A DNA stretch of 64,000 nucleotides from JACRLW01 sp046349595 (GTDB lineage Bacteria; Planctomycetota; UBA1135; UBA2386): the NCBI GenBank assembly GCA_046349595.1, contig JAXMCA010000002.1, forward strand, positions 1,240,001-1,304,000, given 5' to 3'. The notes under the pieces are model-generated. The model did no database searches. It was not told the origin of the DNA and worked only from the letters and a program-made list of their open reading frames with translations. The first letter of the stretch is position 1, and each line of letters begins with the position of its first letter. Of the stretch, positions 39,945 through 48,669 are shown piece after piece. A program made the position numbers and the translations under genes.

Positions 39945-40364
39945 GGTCCGTAGGCAGGAGAATCGTCGCGGCACGCGACGAATCGAAGGCCGCAGGACCC
40001 CAGCAAGTGAAGTGGGCTGGGCCATTCTTGTCGTCGCGCAGTGACGACGCAGCAACCCGTCAGGGTTGCGGCCCAGGCCACGCCAGGTCCGTAGGCGGGA
40101 GAATCGTCGCGGCACGCGACGAATCGAAGGCCGCAGGACCCCAGCAAGTGAAGTGGGCTGGGCCATTCTTGTCGTCGCGCAGTGACGACGCAGCAACCCG
40201 TCAGGGTTGCGGCCCAGGCCACGCCAGGTCCGTAGGCAGGAGAATCGTCGCGGCACGCGACGAATCGAAGGCCGCAGGACCCCAGCAAGTGAAGTGGGCT
40301 GGGCCATTCTTGTCGTCGCGCAGTGACGACGCAGCAACCCGTCAGGGTTGCGGCCCAGGCCACG
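39945..40364. repeat. Three near-identical 141-bp tandem repeats
   Basis: Units start at 39945, 40086 and 40227 (period 141; the last copy ends at about 40364). Copies differ at about one base (GTAGGCAGG in 1 and 3, GTAGGCGGG in 2). In copy 1 there are hairpins CGTCGCG-GCA-CGCGACG (39964-39980), GTCGTC/GACGAC (40030-40035 with 40043-40048) and GCAACCC-GTCA-GGGTTGC (40052-40069). Because 141 is 47 codons, all frames stay open on both strands, giving spurious 47-residue repeats. The gap is otherwise empty. The 3' end carries the ribosome site for the next gene. Confidence 0.92.
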
Positions 40365-40379
40365 ATAGGATCGCGGCCC

Positions 40380-41051
40380 TTGACCCGCGCCCGCGACGAC
40401 GACACGCCGATCCCGATCCTGTGGACCGACGCTCTGTTCGTCGTGGTCGCGAAACCCGCGGGTTGTCTGGTAGTGGGCGCGCCGGGCCGCAGCGGACCGA
40501 CGCTGATCGATCGACTCACGCGTCAGTTGGGCGAACGCATGGTCGCCGTCCATCGTCTCGACGAGGACACCACCGGCACGCTGGTCGTCGCGCGCGGAGT
40601 CGAAGCTCGCAAGGAGATCGAGCCGATCTTCCGCGCGCATGCCGCCGAGCGGGTCTACCTCGCGCTGGTCGCGCGCGTCCCCTCGCCGTCGGCGGGGCGC
40701 ATCGAGTCGAAGCTCGCGGTCGGCGACGACGGCGTGGTGCGTTCGACCGGCGCGAAGCAGGGCGAGCGCGCGGTCACCGTCTATCGCACGATCGCGCGCC
40801 GCGACGAAGGCGCTCTGCTCGAGTGCCGCCTCGAGACCGGGCGCCGCAACCAGATCCGTGCGCACCTCGCCGAACTCGGGGCCCCGATCGTCGGCGACCG
40901 GAAGTACGGCTGGCGTGCGAGGGCCTCGGGCCTGCGACCGTCCCGGCCGATGCTCCACGCCTGGCGCATCGCCTTCGACCATCCGCGCACCGGCGCGCGG
41001 ATCACGGTCGAGGCACCGCCCGTCGAGGACGAGCTCCGTCCGCCGGCCTGA
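40380..41051 (+). CDS. RluA-family RNA pseudouridine synthase
   Basis: A 223-residue synthase that isomerises uridine in rRNA or tRNA. The motif VHRLDEDTTG has the catalytic Asp61, followed by KSVYLA-type (RVYLALV) and the GRRNQIRAHL motif. There is no S4 domain, which suggests RluA/TruC-type substrate range. TTG 40380 is preceded by AGGA at 40367-40370; longer in-frame starts fall inside the 141-bp repeat and are rejected. It is convergent with cyaY (nine bases between). Confidence 0.88.
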   Translation: MTRARDDDTPIPILWTDALFVVVAKPAGCLVVGAPGRSGPTLIDRLTRQLGERMVAVHRLDEDTTGTLVVARGVEARKEIEPIFRAHAAERVYLALVARVPSPSAGRIESKLAVGDDGVVRSTGAKQGERAVTVYRTIARRDEGALLECRLETGRRNQIRAHLAELGAPIVGDRKYGWRARASGLRPSRPMLHAWRIAFDHPRTGARITVEAPPVEDELRPPA

Positions 41052-41060
41052 GTCCTTCGA

Positions 41061-41384
41061 TCAGTCGAGTCGGACGCTCCGACCGAGTCGGCGGCTGAGC
41101 ACTTCGGCGAGCACGTCGCTCAGCCGGCCTCGACCCTTGGTGTCGATCCACCCGCCGTGCTCGTCCTGCTGGAAGTGCCAGGCGGTGGCGCCCTCGGCGA
41201 GCCAGATCTGATGCGCGGCCGACTGGCGGTTCAGGATGCAACGGCTGCCGTCGGCGAACTCCATGCTCAGCACGCCCATCGCCAGATCGCAGTCCAGCTC
41301 GTCGGGGTCCTCGTCCTGGAGGCGGTCGAAGATGTGCGCCATGAAGGCGTCGGCGGCCTTGGCGAAGGCGTGGTCGTCGCGCAT
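41061..41384 (-). CDS. cyaY: Frataxin homologue CyaY
   Basis: A 107-residue iron-binding protein that regulates Fe-S cluster assembly on the cysteine desulfurase. The order of motifs matches CyaY: an acidic first helix (RLQDEDPDELDCD), then MGVLSMEFADGSRCILNRQSAAHQIWLA and WHFQQDEHGGW. ATG 41384 gives the family length. An upstream ATG at 41435 would add 17 residues with no similarity. It may work with the desulfurase at 33760. Confidence 0.92.
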   Translation of the reverse strand: MRDDHAFAKAADAFMAHIFDRLQDEDPDELDCDLAMGVLSMEFADGSRCILNRQSAAHQIWLAEGATAWHFQQDEHGGWIDTKGRGRLSDVLAEVLSRRLGRSVRLD

Positions 41385-41803
41385 GGGGGGAATCTGAGCC
41401 GTCGCGCCCGAGGTCGCAACCGCGCGATGCGGCACGGCAGCTTTCCCGTCGTACTTCCGATGTCGTGGGGAACCCTGGGTCGGCGCATGCCCTCCAAGGC
41501 CCGCGACCCGGCCGTCCCTGCGATCGCCGATCTCGATCCGACCGGTTCGCGTGCCGTCGCGGTCGCGCGAGCGACCGTGAAAAAGTGGCCGGAGGTCGAC
41601 GGAAGTCGACCTCCGGCCTGGCGCTCGGTCCCGATCAGCCCTCTCTCCGGCGGCATCGCACTCTTGCGAGCACTCGTCGCGCGTGAGTTCCGCTGTCGGC
41701 GTCCCTGCTTGCTCTCAGCGGAGGACCGGGACCGCTCGTCCCATGCGGTGGATGTAGACGAGCGAGGTGAGCGGACTTTCCGAAGCGCTGCAAAAAGCTC
41801 GGG
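41385..41803. other. Gene-free gap with a minus-strand terminator
   Basis: No credible protein is found on either strand in 419 bases. The minus-strand transcript from the glycosyltransferase gene would run about 190 bases past its stop before reaching the terminator at 41588-41619. The interval contains several small stems but no RNA family that I recognise; it is not tmRNA, SRP RNA or RNase P RNA by eye. Confidence 0.5.
41588..41619 (-). terminator. Strong intrinsic terminator, minus strand
   Basis: A perfect 14-base stem GGCCGGAGGTCGAC (41588-41601) pairs with 41606-41619 around the loop GGAA. Read on the minus strand the stem is followed by ACTTTTTC. It is the end of the operon that starts with the cysteine-synthase-like gene, or of a short RNA in the gap above. 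Confidence 0.8.
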
Positions 41804-42925
41804 TCAACGCGGCGCGCGCGAAGACACCGCCGCCCGATACGCGGCGACATGCCCTGCTGCCGCGCGTTCCCACGTGAACGATGCGGCACGCGCCGGTCCT
41901 GCGCGCCGCAGTCGAGCGGAGAGCCCTGGCTCGCTCAGCAGACGCTCGATCGCGGTCGCGATGCTCGCGACGTCGATGCGCTCGAGTCGGAGCGCTGCAT
42001 CACCGCAGACTTCGGGCAGCGAACTCACGTTGCTGACGACCGTCGGCACTCCGGCGGCGAGCGCATCACCGACGGTGAAGCCGAAGCCTTCGTAGGCCGA
42101 CGGCGACGCGAATGCAGCGGCGCCGGCGTAGACCGCGGCGAGATCGGAGTCGGGTAGCGCTCCCAGCCACTGCGCGGTGTCGTCGCGGGCGATCTCCGCG
42201 AGGGCCTTGTCGGCGAGCCAGCCGCGGCGCCCGACCAGCACGACACGGAGGTCGGTGTGTTTCGCGCGCAAGCTGCGGACGGCGTCGATCAGGAGATGCA
42301 CGTTCTTGCGCGCCTGGATCGTCCCGACGTGGAGCACGTAGCGCTCGGGCAGTCGCAGCCGCTCACGCACACCACGGATCGTCGCGTCGTCGGGGCGAGG
42401 CGCCTGTGCGATCCCGTGCGGCACCACGTGGATCTTCGGTGCGGCATGCGGATGGATGCGCGCGAGATCGTCCGCCGTCGCCTGAGAGGGGACGACCACC
42501 GCGCGCGCGACACGCACCGCGTGCGCCGTCGCCCGCCGGAGGAACAGGCGCGACGCGAAGCCGAAGGTCTCCGGCACGGTGTGGTAGGCGAGGTCGTGCA
42601 CGGTCACCACGGCAGGGAGGCGCAGCCCGATCGGCAGCGCGTTCTTGGTGTCGTGGTAGACGTCGGGTCCCACGCGACGCAGAGCGCGCGGCACCTGCAG
42701 GTGCTGCCAGGGCAATCGCGCGAGTCCGCCGCGCATCGGCAGGTGGACGATCTCGCAGCCGATGCCGGCGAAGCTCTCGGGACGATCGGTCAGCACGGTC
42801 ACGCGCACCGGGTCGGTGCTCCGGGCGAGCGCGGCGACGAGCTGTCGTCCGTAGCTCGCGGGACCGCCGGTCACCCCTGCCAGCACTCCCACGGCGACGT
42901 GGAGCGGACCCGGTGCAGCGCTCAT
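41804..42925 (-). CDS. Glycosyltransferase family 4 protein
   Basis: A 373-residue GT-B enzyme that transfers a sugar from a nucleotide donor. The N-terminal acceptor half begins VAVGVLAGVTGGPASYGRQL; the donor half has HVGTIQARKNVHLLIDA and the E-x7-E motif in SAYEGFGFTVGDALAAGVP. It resembles mannosyl/rhamnosyl transferases of the MtfB type. Acceptor unknown. ATG 42925 is chosen; GTG 42934 is an alternative. It lies 16 bases after moxR in the same direction. Confidence 0.88.
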   Translation of the reverse strand: MSAAPGPLHVAVGVLAGVTGGPASYGRQLVAALARSTDPVRVTVLTDRPESFAGIGCEIVHLPMRGGLARLPWQHLQVPRALRRVGPDVYHDTKNALPIGLRLPAVVTVHDLAYHTVPETFGFASRLFLRRATAHAVRVARAVVVPSQATADDLARIHPHAAPKIHVVPHGIAQAPRPDDATIRGVRERLRLPERYVLHVGTIQARKNVHLLIDAVRSLRAKHTDLRVVLVGRRGWLADKALAEIARDDTAQWLGALPDSDLAAVYAGAAAFASPSAYEGFGFTVGDALAAGVPTVVSNVSSLPEVCGDAALRLERIDVASIATAIERLLSEPGLSARLRRAGPARAASFTWERAAAGHVAAYRAAVSSRAPR

Positions 42926-42941
42926 GCCGTTCACGACCGTC

Positions 42942-43949
42942 TCACGTCGCCCGCCGCCGCGCGGTCTCGAGCCACTGCGGCAGCAGGTCCTCGACGCGCT
43001 TCTCTTCGGCCGTCGCCTCGAAGGAGAGCTGCACGCGATGGCGGAGGGCCGGCAGGGCGCAGGCCACCAGATCCTCGCGCTCCACCACCGGACGGGCATC
43101 GAGCAGTGCGCGCACCTTGGCGCCGAGCACGATCGCCTGCGCCGCGCGGGGGCTCGCGCCGTAGCGGACCATGGAACGCGTCGTGGGGGAGGCGTCGGCC
43201 TCGCCCGGCTCGGTCGCGCGGATCAACTCGGCGACGAAACGGAGTTGGCTCTCGCCGCACAGGATGCGGCGCACGATCGCGTGCAGTTCGACGACCTCGG
43301 CCGGACCGAGGATCGCCGTGATCTGCGCGGCCTCGGTTCCGGTGGTCGCCGAGAGGATGCGCACCAGGTCCGGGGTCGAGGGGCGCGGCACGTCGAGCTT
43401 GAACAGGAAGCGGTCGAGCTGCGCCTCCGGCAGGGGGAAGGTTCCCTCGAGCTCGATCGGGTTCTGCGTCGCCACGACGGTGAAGGGCCGCGGCAACTCG
43501 TGCGTGCGGTCGCCGACGGTGACGCTGCCCTCCTGCATCGCCTCGAGCAGCGCCGACTGCGTCTTGGGCGTCGCGCGGTTGATCTCGTCGGCGAGCACGA
43601 AGTTCGCGAACAGGGGTCCGGGCTGGAAGCGGAACGACAGACCGCGTTCGTCCTGCTCGACGATGCGCGTCCCCGTGACGTCCGCCGGCATCAGGTCCGG
43701 TGTGAACTGGATGCGCGAGAACCGGAAGCCGAGCCCCGCCGCGAGCGCGTGCGCGAGGCGGGTCTTGCCGAGGCCGGGCAGACCTTCGAGCAGGACGTGC
43801 CCGCCGGCGAGCACTCCGACCAGCAGATCGAAGATCAGCGTGTCCTGACCGATCACGACCTTGCCCAGCGCGGCGCGCAGATCACGCACGCGCTGTGCGA
43901 AATCGGCAGCGCGTCCGGCCAGGACCTTGGCCTCCTCGCTGGGGCGCAT
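42942..43949 (-). CDS. MoxR-family AAA+ ATPase
   Basis: A 335-residue chaperone-like ATPase. Walker A EGLPGLGKTR is at about 54-64, Walker B in FVLADEINRATPKTQSALLEAMQE, and sensor 1 in VVATQNPIELEGTFPLPEAQLDRF. MoxR proteins usually work with VWA-domain partners; none is present here. It overlaps the start of the upstream cysteine-synthase-like gene by one base (TGATG), an unusual neighbourhood. Confidence 0.92.
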   Translation of the reverse strand: MRPSEEAKVLAGRAADFAQRVRDLRAALGKVVIGQDTLIFDLLVGVLAGGHVLLEGLPGLGKTRLAHALAAGLGFRFSRIQFTPDLMPADVTGTRIVEQDERGLSFRFQPGPLFANFVLADEINRATPKTQSALLEAMQEGSVTVGDRTHELPRPFTVVATQNPIELEGTFPLPEAQLDRFLFKLDVPRPSTPDLVRILSATTGTEAAQITAILGPAEVVELHAIVRRILCGESQLRFVAELIRATEPGEADASPTTRSMVRYGASPRAAQAIVLGAKVRALLDARPVVEREDLVACALPALRHRVQLSFEATAEEKRVEDLLPQWLETARRRAT

Positions 43950-44887
43950 CAGGCGTCCTCCGGGCAGGCGAAACAGGAGTGATCGCCGAATCGTTCTCCG
44001 TGGTCCGGCAGGATCGCGACGATCAACTTGCCGGCATTGGCCGAGCGCGCGGCGATCGTGGCCGCTGCGGCGAGCACCGCGCCCGACGCCGGCCCGCCGA
44101 GGATCCCCTCGCTGCGCGCGAGCTTGCGCGCGGCTGCGTAGGCGTCGCCGTCGTCGACGCGGATCACCTCGTGCAGATTGCTGACGCAGAGGATGCCTGG
44201 GACGAATCCCGCACCGATCCCGGGGATGCCGTGTGCACCTGCGCTGCCGCCGCTGAGCACCGCCGATCGCGACGGCTCGACACCGATCACGCGGACCTGC
44301 GGCGCGACTTCGCGGAAGAACTGCGCGCAGCCCGCCGCAGTGCCACCCGAGCCGACCGGGCAGACCACGACGTCGACGAGGCCGTCGGTGTCCTCCCAGA
44401 TCTCGCGCGCGGTGCCGGATGCGTGGCTGCGCGCGTTGGCCGGGTTCGAGAAGGGCTGCAGGATCAGGGCCGGCTGGTTCGCACGCTGGATCTGGTCCGC
44501 TTTCTCCATCGCGCCGCGCATGCCCTGCGCGGCCTCGGTCTCGACCACTTCGGCGCCGAGCGCGCGAAGCAGGTTGGCGCGCCCGCCCGCGGTGCCCGCC
44601 GGCATGGTGAGCACGAGCCGGTAGCCGCGCACCGCGCAGATCGCGGCCAGCGCGAGCCCGGTGTCACCGGCGGTGCTCTCGACGATCGTCGTTCCCGGCT
44701 TCAGGAACCCCATCCGCTCGGCGTGTTCGACCATCGCCAGCACGGCGCGATCCTTGTTCGACGCGGTGGGATTGCGGGCATCGAGCTTGGCCACGAGACG
44801 CCCCGCCAGCCCCTGGCCGAAGCGGTCGAGGGCACAGAGCGGCGTGTGGCCGACGAGCCAGGTGACGTCGCGGGCGATGCGCGGCAT
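43949..44887 (-). CDS. PLP-dependent cysteine synthase-like protein
   Basis: A 312-residue fold-type II PLP enzyme. The cofactor Lys45 lies in RNPTASNKDRA, and the glycine-rich phosphate site is GSGGTAAGCAQ. The substrate loop reads STAGDTGLALA where CysK has TSGNTG, so an Asn to Asp change affects the O-acetylserine-binding loop. It could be a cysteine or cystathionine synthase variant. ATG 44887 is chosen; a longer frame exists upstream. The stop overlaps moxR. Confidence 0.82.
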   Translation of the reverse strand: MPRIARDVTWLVGHTPLCALDRFGQGLAGRLVAKLDARNPTASNKDRAVLAMVEHAERMGFLKPGTTIVESTAGDTGLALAAICAVRGYRLVLTMPAGTAGGRANLLRALGAEVVETEAAQGMRGAMEKADQIQRANQPALILQPFSNPANARSHASGTAREIWEDTDGLVDVVVCPVGSGGTAAGCAQFFREVAPQVRVIGVEPSRSAVLSGGSAGAHGIPGIGAGFVPGILCVSNLHEVIRVDDGDAYAAARKLARSEGILGGPASGAVLAAAATIAARSANAGKLIVAILPDHGERFGDHSCFACPEDA

Positions 44888-44961
44888 CCCGGCGATGATA
44901 GCTGCGCTCCCCGGCGTCGATCCCGTTGCGTTCGCGGCTTCCTCCGCGTTCGATCCGGCAG

Positions 44962-46071
44962 ATGAGCGCGAGATCGCAAGTCGCCTCGTTCCTGTGCGTG
45001 CTGTGCTGCGCGTGCGCAGGAGCGGTCCCCGATCCGGCGCGCATGGCCGAGGACCTGCCACCGTTCCGCGAGGTCAGCGCAGCGCGGCGTGCCGAACTCG
45101 ACGCCGAGGTCGAACAGGCTCGCGCCGCGCTGGTCGCCGGGGACCCGGACTCCGCGCGGGCGGTCGTCCAACGCGTCCTCGAGTACGACCCGCGCCATCC
45201 GCGCGCGCGGGCCATCCTCGGCCAATGCCACCTGATCGCGGCGACCGCCAGCGCTCCGCCGCAGCTCGAGGAGTTCCGACTCGCGGAGGGCGAACTGCGC
45301 CGGGCGACCGCGCTCGCACCCTCCGATCCGCTGGTCGCCCGCTTCCACGCCGGCTTCCTGATCGCCGACGGCCACCTGTCCGCAGCGGCAGAGCGCGTCG
45401 CCCAGGCGCTCGCCTTCCTCCCGCACGATCCCGATCTGCTCGAGCTGGGCGGCCGCATCAACTTCGACCTCGGCAACGAGCGCGCGGCGGTCCCGCTCCT
45501 GACGCAGCGACTCGAGCTCGTTCCGGGCGACGCCGAGTCCACCTGGCGCCTCGCCTGGTGTCAGGCCCGGCTGTGCGCCGCGGCCGACGACGCCGCGGAG
45601 CGCAGCGTGCGCGCGAATGCCGCCGCCGCCGCGTTCCAGCGCTACGTGCAGCTCGTGCCGGGTGACGTCGAAGGGCTGCTCGGCGAGGCGTGGACCCGCA
45701 TGCAGGCCCTGCCGCGCGAGGCTCACCCGGGCGATCTCGAGCCGATCCTCGCGCTCTACGACAGCGCTGCACGTCTGCGGCCGGAGTCGGCCGCCGCGCG
45801 CTTCGGTCGCGCGCTCGCTTTGCAGCGCGCCGGTCGTCTGCCCGAGATGCGCGACGCCCTGCGCGAGACCCTGTCCCTCGACCCGCACCACGCGGGTGCG
45901 GTTCTCGAGCTGGCGGCCGATGCGGCGACAGACGGCCGCGCGGAGGAGGCTCGCACCTGGTACCGGCGCGCGCTCGAGCTGGATCTCGATCCGCGCGAGC
46001 GGCGGCGCGTCTCCTCCTGGCTCGAAGGCGCTGCCGACGGCAAGGATCAGCAGAGCAGCGGGCGCAGGTGA
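44962..46071 (+). CDS. TPR-repeat lipoprotein
   Basis: A 369-residue exported protein with a signal rich in Cys (SFLCVLCCACAGA) that fits a lipoprotein signal, followed by about eight TPR-like helix pairs with Ala-rich consensus (for example LVAGDPDSARAVVQRVLEYDPRHPRAR). TPR proteins scaffold complexes. It is divergent from the cysteine-synthase-like gene (74 bases between) and overlaps the end of uxaE by 25 bases on the opposite strand. Confidence 0.8.
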   Translation: MSARSQVASFLCVLCCACAGAVPDPARMAEDLPPFREVSAARRAELDAEVEQARAALVAGDPDSARAVVQRVLEYDPRHPRARAILGQCHLIAATASAPPQLEEFRLAEGELRRATALAPSDPLVARFHAGFLIADGHLSAAAERVAQALAFLPHDPDLLELGGRINFDLGNERAAVPLLTQRLELVPGDAESTWRLAWCQARLCAAADDAAERSVRANAAAAAFQRYVQLVPGDVEGLLGEAWTRMQALPREAHPGDLEPILALYDSAARLRPESAAARFGRALALQRAGRLPEMRDALRETLSLDPHHAGAVLELAADAATDGRAEEARTWYRRALELDLDPRERRRVSSWLEGAADGKDQQSSGRR

Positions 46072-47294
46072 CGCTCGAGGAGGTTGTGCGTCACGTTGCG
46101 GGCGATCGGCTCGCGGTGTCGCACCAGGGCCTCGCGGAAGCGCGGTCCGAGCTCCGCTGCGATGCGGAACGCGATGTGCAGGAGCTGGCGGAAATCGCGG
46201 TCGAACTGCGGACAACGCGGATCGTGACGCAGCGCCGCGGCGAAGCGTGCTCCGTCCCACCCGGCGACCACGGTGGGCGAGGGCAGGCGCGCGCGATCGA
46301 TCGACACCACGCTCGCGTAGGGTGCGATGAGTTCGTCGATGCGCGCATGGGCCGCGTGGTGGATCTCCTTCGCGATCCGCAACCCGTCGCCTCCGGCCTC
46401 GGCGAGACCGATCAGCTCCTCGAGCCAGGTGGTGCCCGCGGTCTTGAGGTGCACGCCGCCGCCGGTGCGGCGCAGCACCTTCGCGATGCGCGGATAGAGC
46501 GCGAACTTGTCGCTGCCCGAATGCACGCTGAGCTTCAGCCCCTGCGGCAGGCCGAGCACGCGCGATGCATGCTGCGCGATGCGCGTCCCCGCCTCGAACT
46601 CGCGCTCGAAGGCGTCGACGTCGCCGACGTAGTCGATGCCCTTGAGGAAGCTCCCCGAGAACCGCGGTGCGATGGTCTGCACGCGCACGCCGACCTCGGC
46701 GAGTCCGCGCAGCACGAACCACAGCTCGGTGGGTGACTGCGCGACCGCGGCTTCGTCGGTCGACACCTCGGCGACGAAGCTGGCGGCGCCGCGCGCGGCG
46801 GCGATGCGCTGGTGGATGCGTCCGGCCTCGCGGACCGCGGCGAGATAGGAGTGGGCTGCGGCGAGCGCCTCCGCGCGACCGGCACGCAGGGGTTCCTCGA
46901 TACCGGGGACGCGGAGCAAGCCGTCGGGCTCCGCATGGCGCTCGGCGAAGGCGAGCGCCTCGCGCTCGTCGACCGGTTTGCCGATCTCGTCGGCGACGTC
47001 GATCGTGAAGAAGTCGGAGCAGTGCAGGAAGGGTTCGACGGTCGCGAGCCCGACGTGATCCGCATCGACCAGGTGTCCGTGTTGCCAGCCCAAGGCCTTG
47101 GTCGCAGCATCGGCCTCGACACGCACCGAATCCGGCGTGGTTCCGCAGAGTCGGTGCTCGCGGTTCGACTTGTTCCAGACCGGCGTGGCCAGCACGCCCT
47201 TCTCGGCGAGCGCGACGAACGCGCGCAGTTGGGCTTCGCCCTGCTGTCCGAAGCGATCGCCGATACCGGCGCTGAAACGGCGCAATCCGATCAT
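46047..47294 (-). CDS. uxaE: Tagaturonate epimerase (UxaE-like)
   Basis: A 415-residue protein similar by eye to Thermotoga UxaE, which interconverts tagaturonate and fructuronate in galacturonate use. Shared segments include LKLSVHSGSDKFALYP, GVHLKTAGTTWLEE and KGIDYVGDVDAFEREF; the DADHVG segment likely holds metal ligands. ATG 47294 overlaps the dehydrogenase stop (ATGA). No kinase or aldolase of the pathway is present, so the role in pectin use is inferred. Convergent 25-bp overlap with the TPR gene. Confidence 0.85.
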   Translation of the reverse strand: MIGLRRFSAGIGDRFGQQGEAQLRAFVALAEKGVLATPVWNKSNREHRLCGTTPDSVRVEADAATKALGWQHGHLVDADHVGLATVEPFLHCSDFFTIDVADEIGKPVDEREALAFAERHAEPDGLLRVPGIEEPLRAGRAEALAAAHSYLAAVREAGRIHQRIAAARGAASFVAEVSTDEAAVAQSPTELWFVLRGLAEVGVRVQTIAPRFSGSFLKGIDYVGDVDAFEREFEAGTRIAQHASRVLGLPQGLKLSVHSGSDKFALYPRIAKVLRRTGGGVHLKTAGTTWLEELIGLAEAGGDGLRIAKEIHHAAHARIDELIAPYASVVSIDRARLPSPTVVAGWDGARFAAALRHDPRCPQFDRDFRQLLHIAFRIAAELGPRFREALVRHREPIARNVTHNLLERHLRPLLC

Positions 47295-48307
47295 GCGTCG
47301 AGGTCCACGTGGATCTTGCAGAAGTCCCCGGGCGCGGCGGCCCATGCGCGCATCGCTTCACCGGCACCTTCGAAGGGGACCGTCACGGTGACCAGCTCCT
47401 CGATCGCCAGCGACGGGTCGGCGAGCGCGTCGGCGACGGCGAGGAAGTCGACACGCTCCGCATTGCGGCAGCCGAACACGTCCAGTTCCTTCTGGACGAA
47501 GAGCCTGGTGGTCAGCGCGATGTCCTCCTTGGCGTAGCCGATGCAGCCGACGCGTCCGGTGAACGCGACCGCCTCGATCGCCGCGCGATAGGTCTCCGGG
47601 CGACCGACGGCCTCGATCACCACGTCCGGTCCTTCGCCGTCGCACAGCGCAGCGAGCCCGGTGGTGTCGGTGGCGGTGATGCGTGCACCGAGCAGACGCG
47701 CGAGGCTGTGCTTGCGCGCGTCGACGTCGATCGCGACGACCTGCGCGCCGCGTCGTGCCGCCGCGAGCACCACGCCGAGTCCGACGGCCCCGCAGCCGAG
47801 GACGGCGACGGTGTCGCTCGCCCCCACGCTGGTTCGCCGCACCGCGTGGGCGCCGACCGACAGGGGTTCGACCATCGCCAACCGCAGCGGGCTCAGCCGC
47901 GGATCGCGGATCACCTTGGCGGCGGGCACCACGAGCGTGGGCAGCAGCGCGCCGTCGCGCTGCACACCGAGGGTCTGGTTGCGGCGGCACGCGTAGGCGC
48001 GGCCGCGACGACACGAGGCGCAGGCGCCACACGCCTGGTAGGGATCGACGGTGACCTCGTCGCCGACACTCACACCCGCATCGACACCGTCGCCCAGCGC
48101 TTCGACGGTGGCCGCGATCTCGTGACCGGGAATGCGCGGGTAGGCGACCAGCGGATTGCCGCCGCGGAAGGTCGAGAGGTCCGAACCGCAGAAGCCGATG
48201 CGGTGCACGCGCAGGAGCACTTCACCGGTTCCCGGCGCGCGCGGCGCGGGGACGCTTCCTTCGTGCATCGATCCGGGGGCGTCGACACGCCAGCAGGGCA
48301 GGGTCAT
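47291..48307 (-). CDS. Zinc-dependent medium-chain dehydrogenase
   Basis: A 338-residue alcohol/polyol dehydrogenase. Catalytic zinc ligands are in GFCGSD and PGHE; the structural zinc has four Cys in CGACASCRRGRAYAC. The NAD site VLGCGAVGLGVV is at about 175-186. The family includes L-threonine, sorbitol and galactonate dehydrogenases; the next gene uxaE suggests a sugar-acid substrate such as L-galactonate. Both ends overlap neighbours by four bases. Confidence 0.9.
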   Translation of the reverse strand: MTLPCWRVDAPGSMHEGSVPAPRAPGTGEVLLRVHRIGFCGSDLSTFRGGNPLVAYPRIPGHEIAATVEALGDGVDAGVSVGDEVTVDPYQACGACASCRRGRAYACRRNQTLGVQRDGALLPTLVVPAAKVIRDPRLSPLRLAMVEPLSVGAHAVRRTSVGASDTVAVLGCGAVGLGVVLAAARRGAQVVAIDVDARKHSLARLLGARITATDTTGLAALCDGEGPDVVIEAVGRPETYRAAIEAVAFTGRVGCIGYAKEDIALTTRLFVQKELDVFGCRNAERVDFLAVADALADPSLAIEELVTVTVPFEGAGEAMRAWAAAPGDFCKIHVDLDA

Positions 48308-48669
48308 GCGTTCGTTCGGGTGCCGGATGATAGCGAGCACCAGCGTTCGAACAGCGCGGCCTCTCCGCGCGGATCCTCGGCCGTCGGCGTGACCTCGTGG
48401 TGGTAGCGGCGGAACGATTCGGTGAAGCCGGCCGGGTCGCGCTCGAACCACTCCAGTGCGCGTCGCGAACCGTGGGTCAGGCGTTCGAAGCGGAGCTTGG
48501 CGCACAGCAGCACGGTGATGCGGAAGCCACGTTCGTCGATGTGCGCCGCTGCGGCCCGGAGCTCCTCCGGGAGCGCCTCGGCCTCGCGACGCAATGCGCC
48601 GAGGTCGCCGTCGACGAGATGGCGCGCCATCAGCTCCTCGAAGCGCACCAGGTCCTCACGCGTGGGCAT
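48304..48669 (-). CDS. Small partner protein of the DUF692 enzyme
   Basis: A 121-residue protein with no export signal. It is mostly helical, with an N-terminal RFEELMARHLVDGDL segment and a C-terminal part RALEWFERDPAGFTESFRRYHHEV. That order resembles the DUF2063/MbnC-type partners found beside DUF692 enzymes, but the match is weak. Its start overlaps the DUF692 gene by 14 bases and its stop overlaps the dehydrogenase (ATGA), so the three are translated together. Function is inferred from position only. Confidence 0.7.
   Translation of the reverse strand: MPTREDLVRFEELMARHLVDGDLGALRREAEALPEELRAAAAHIDERGFRITVLLCAKLRFERLTHGSRRALEWFERDPAGFTESFRRYHHEVTPTAEDPRGEAALFERWCSLSSGTRTNA

Noticed and set aside
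39945..40364. CRISPR-like array in the 141-bp repeats
   Set aside because: Units are 141 bases and contiguous with no variable spacers between short repeats, and no cas genes are present.
38561..40519. Long minus-strand frame with 47-residue repeats
   Set aside because: It only reads through the 141-bp repeats and the antisense of the regulator; no start signal or family pattern.
41635..41889. Minus-strand frame in the gap after the glycosyltransferase
   Set aside because: Arg-rich translation with no family pattern, and it overlaps the glycosyltransferase in another frame.
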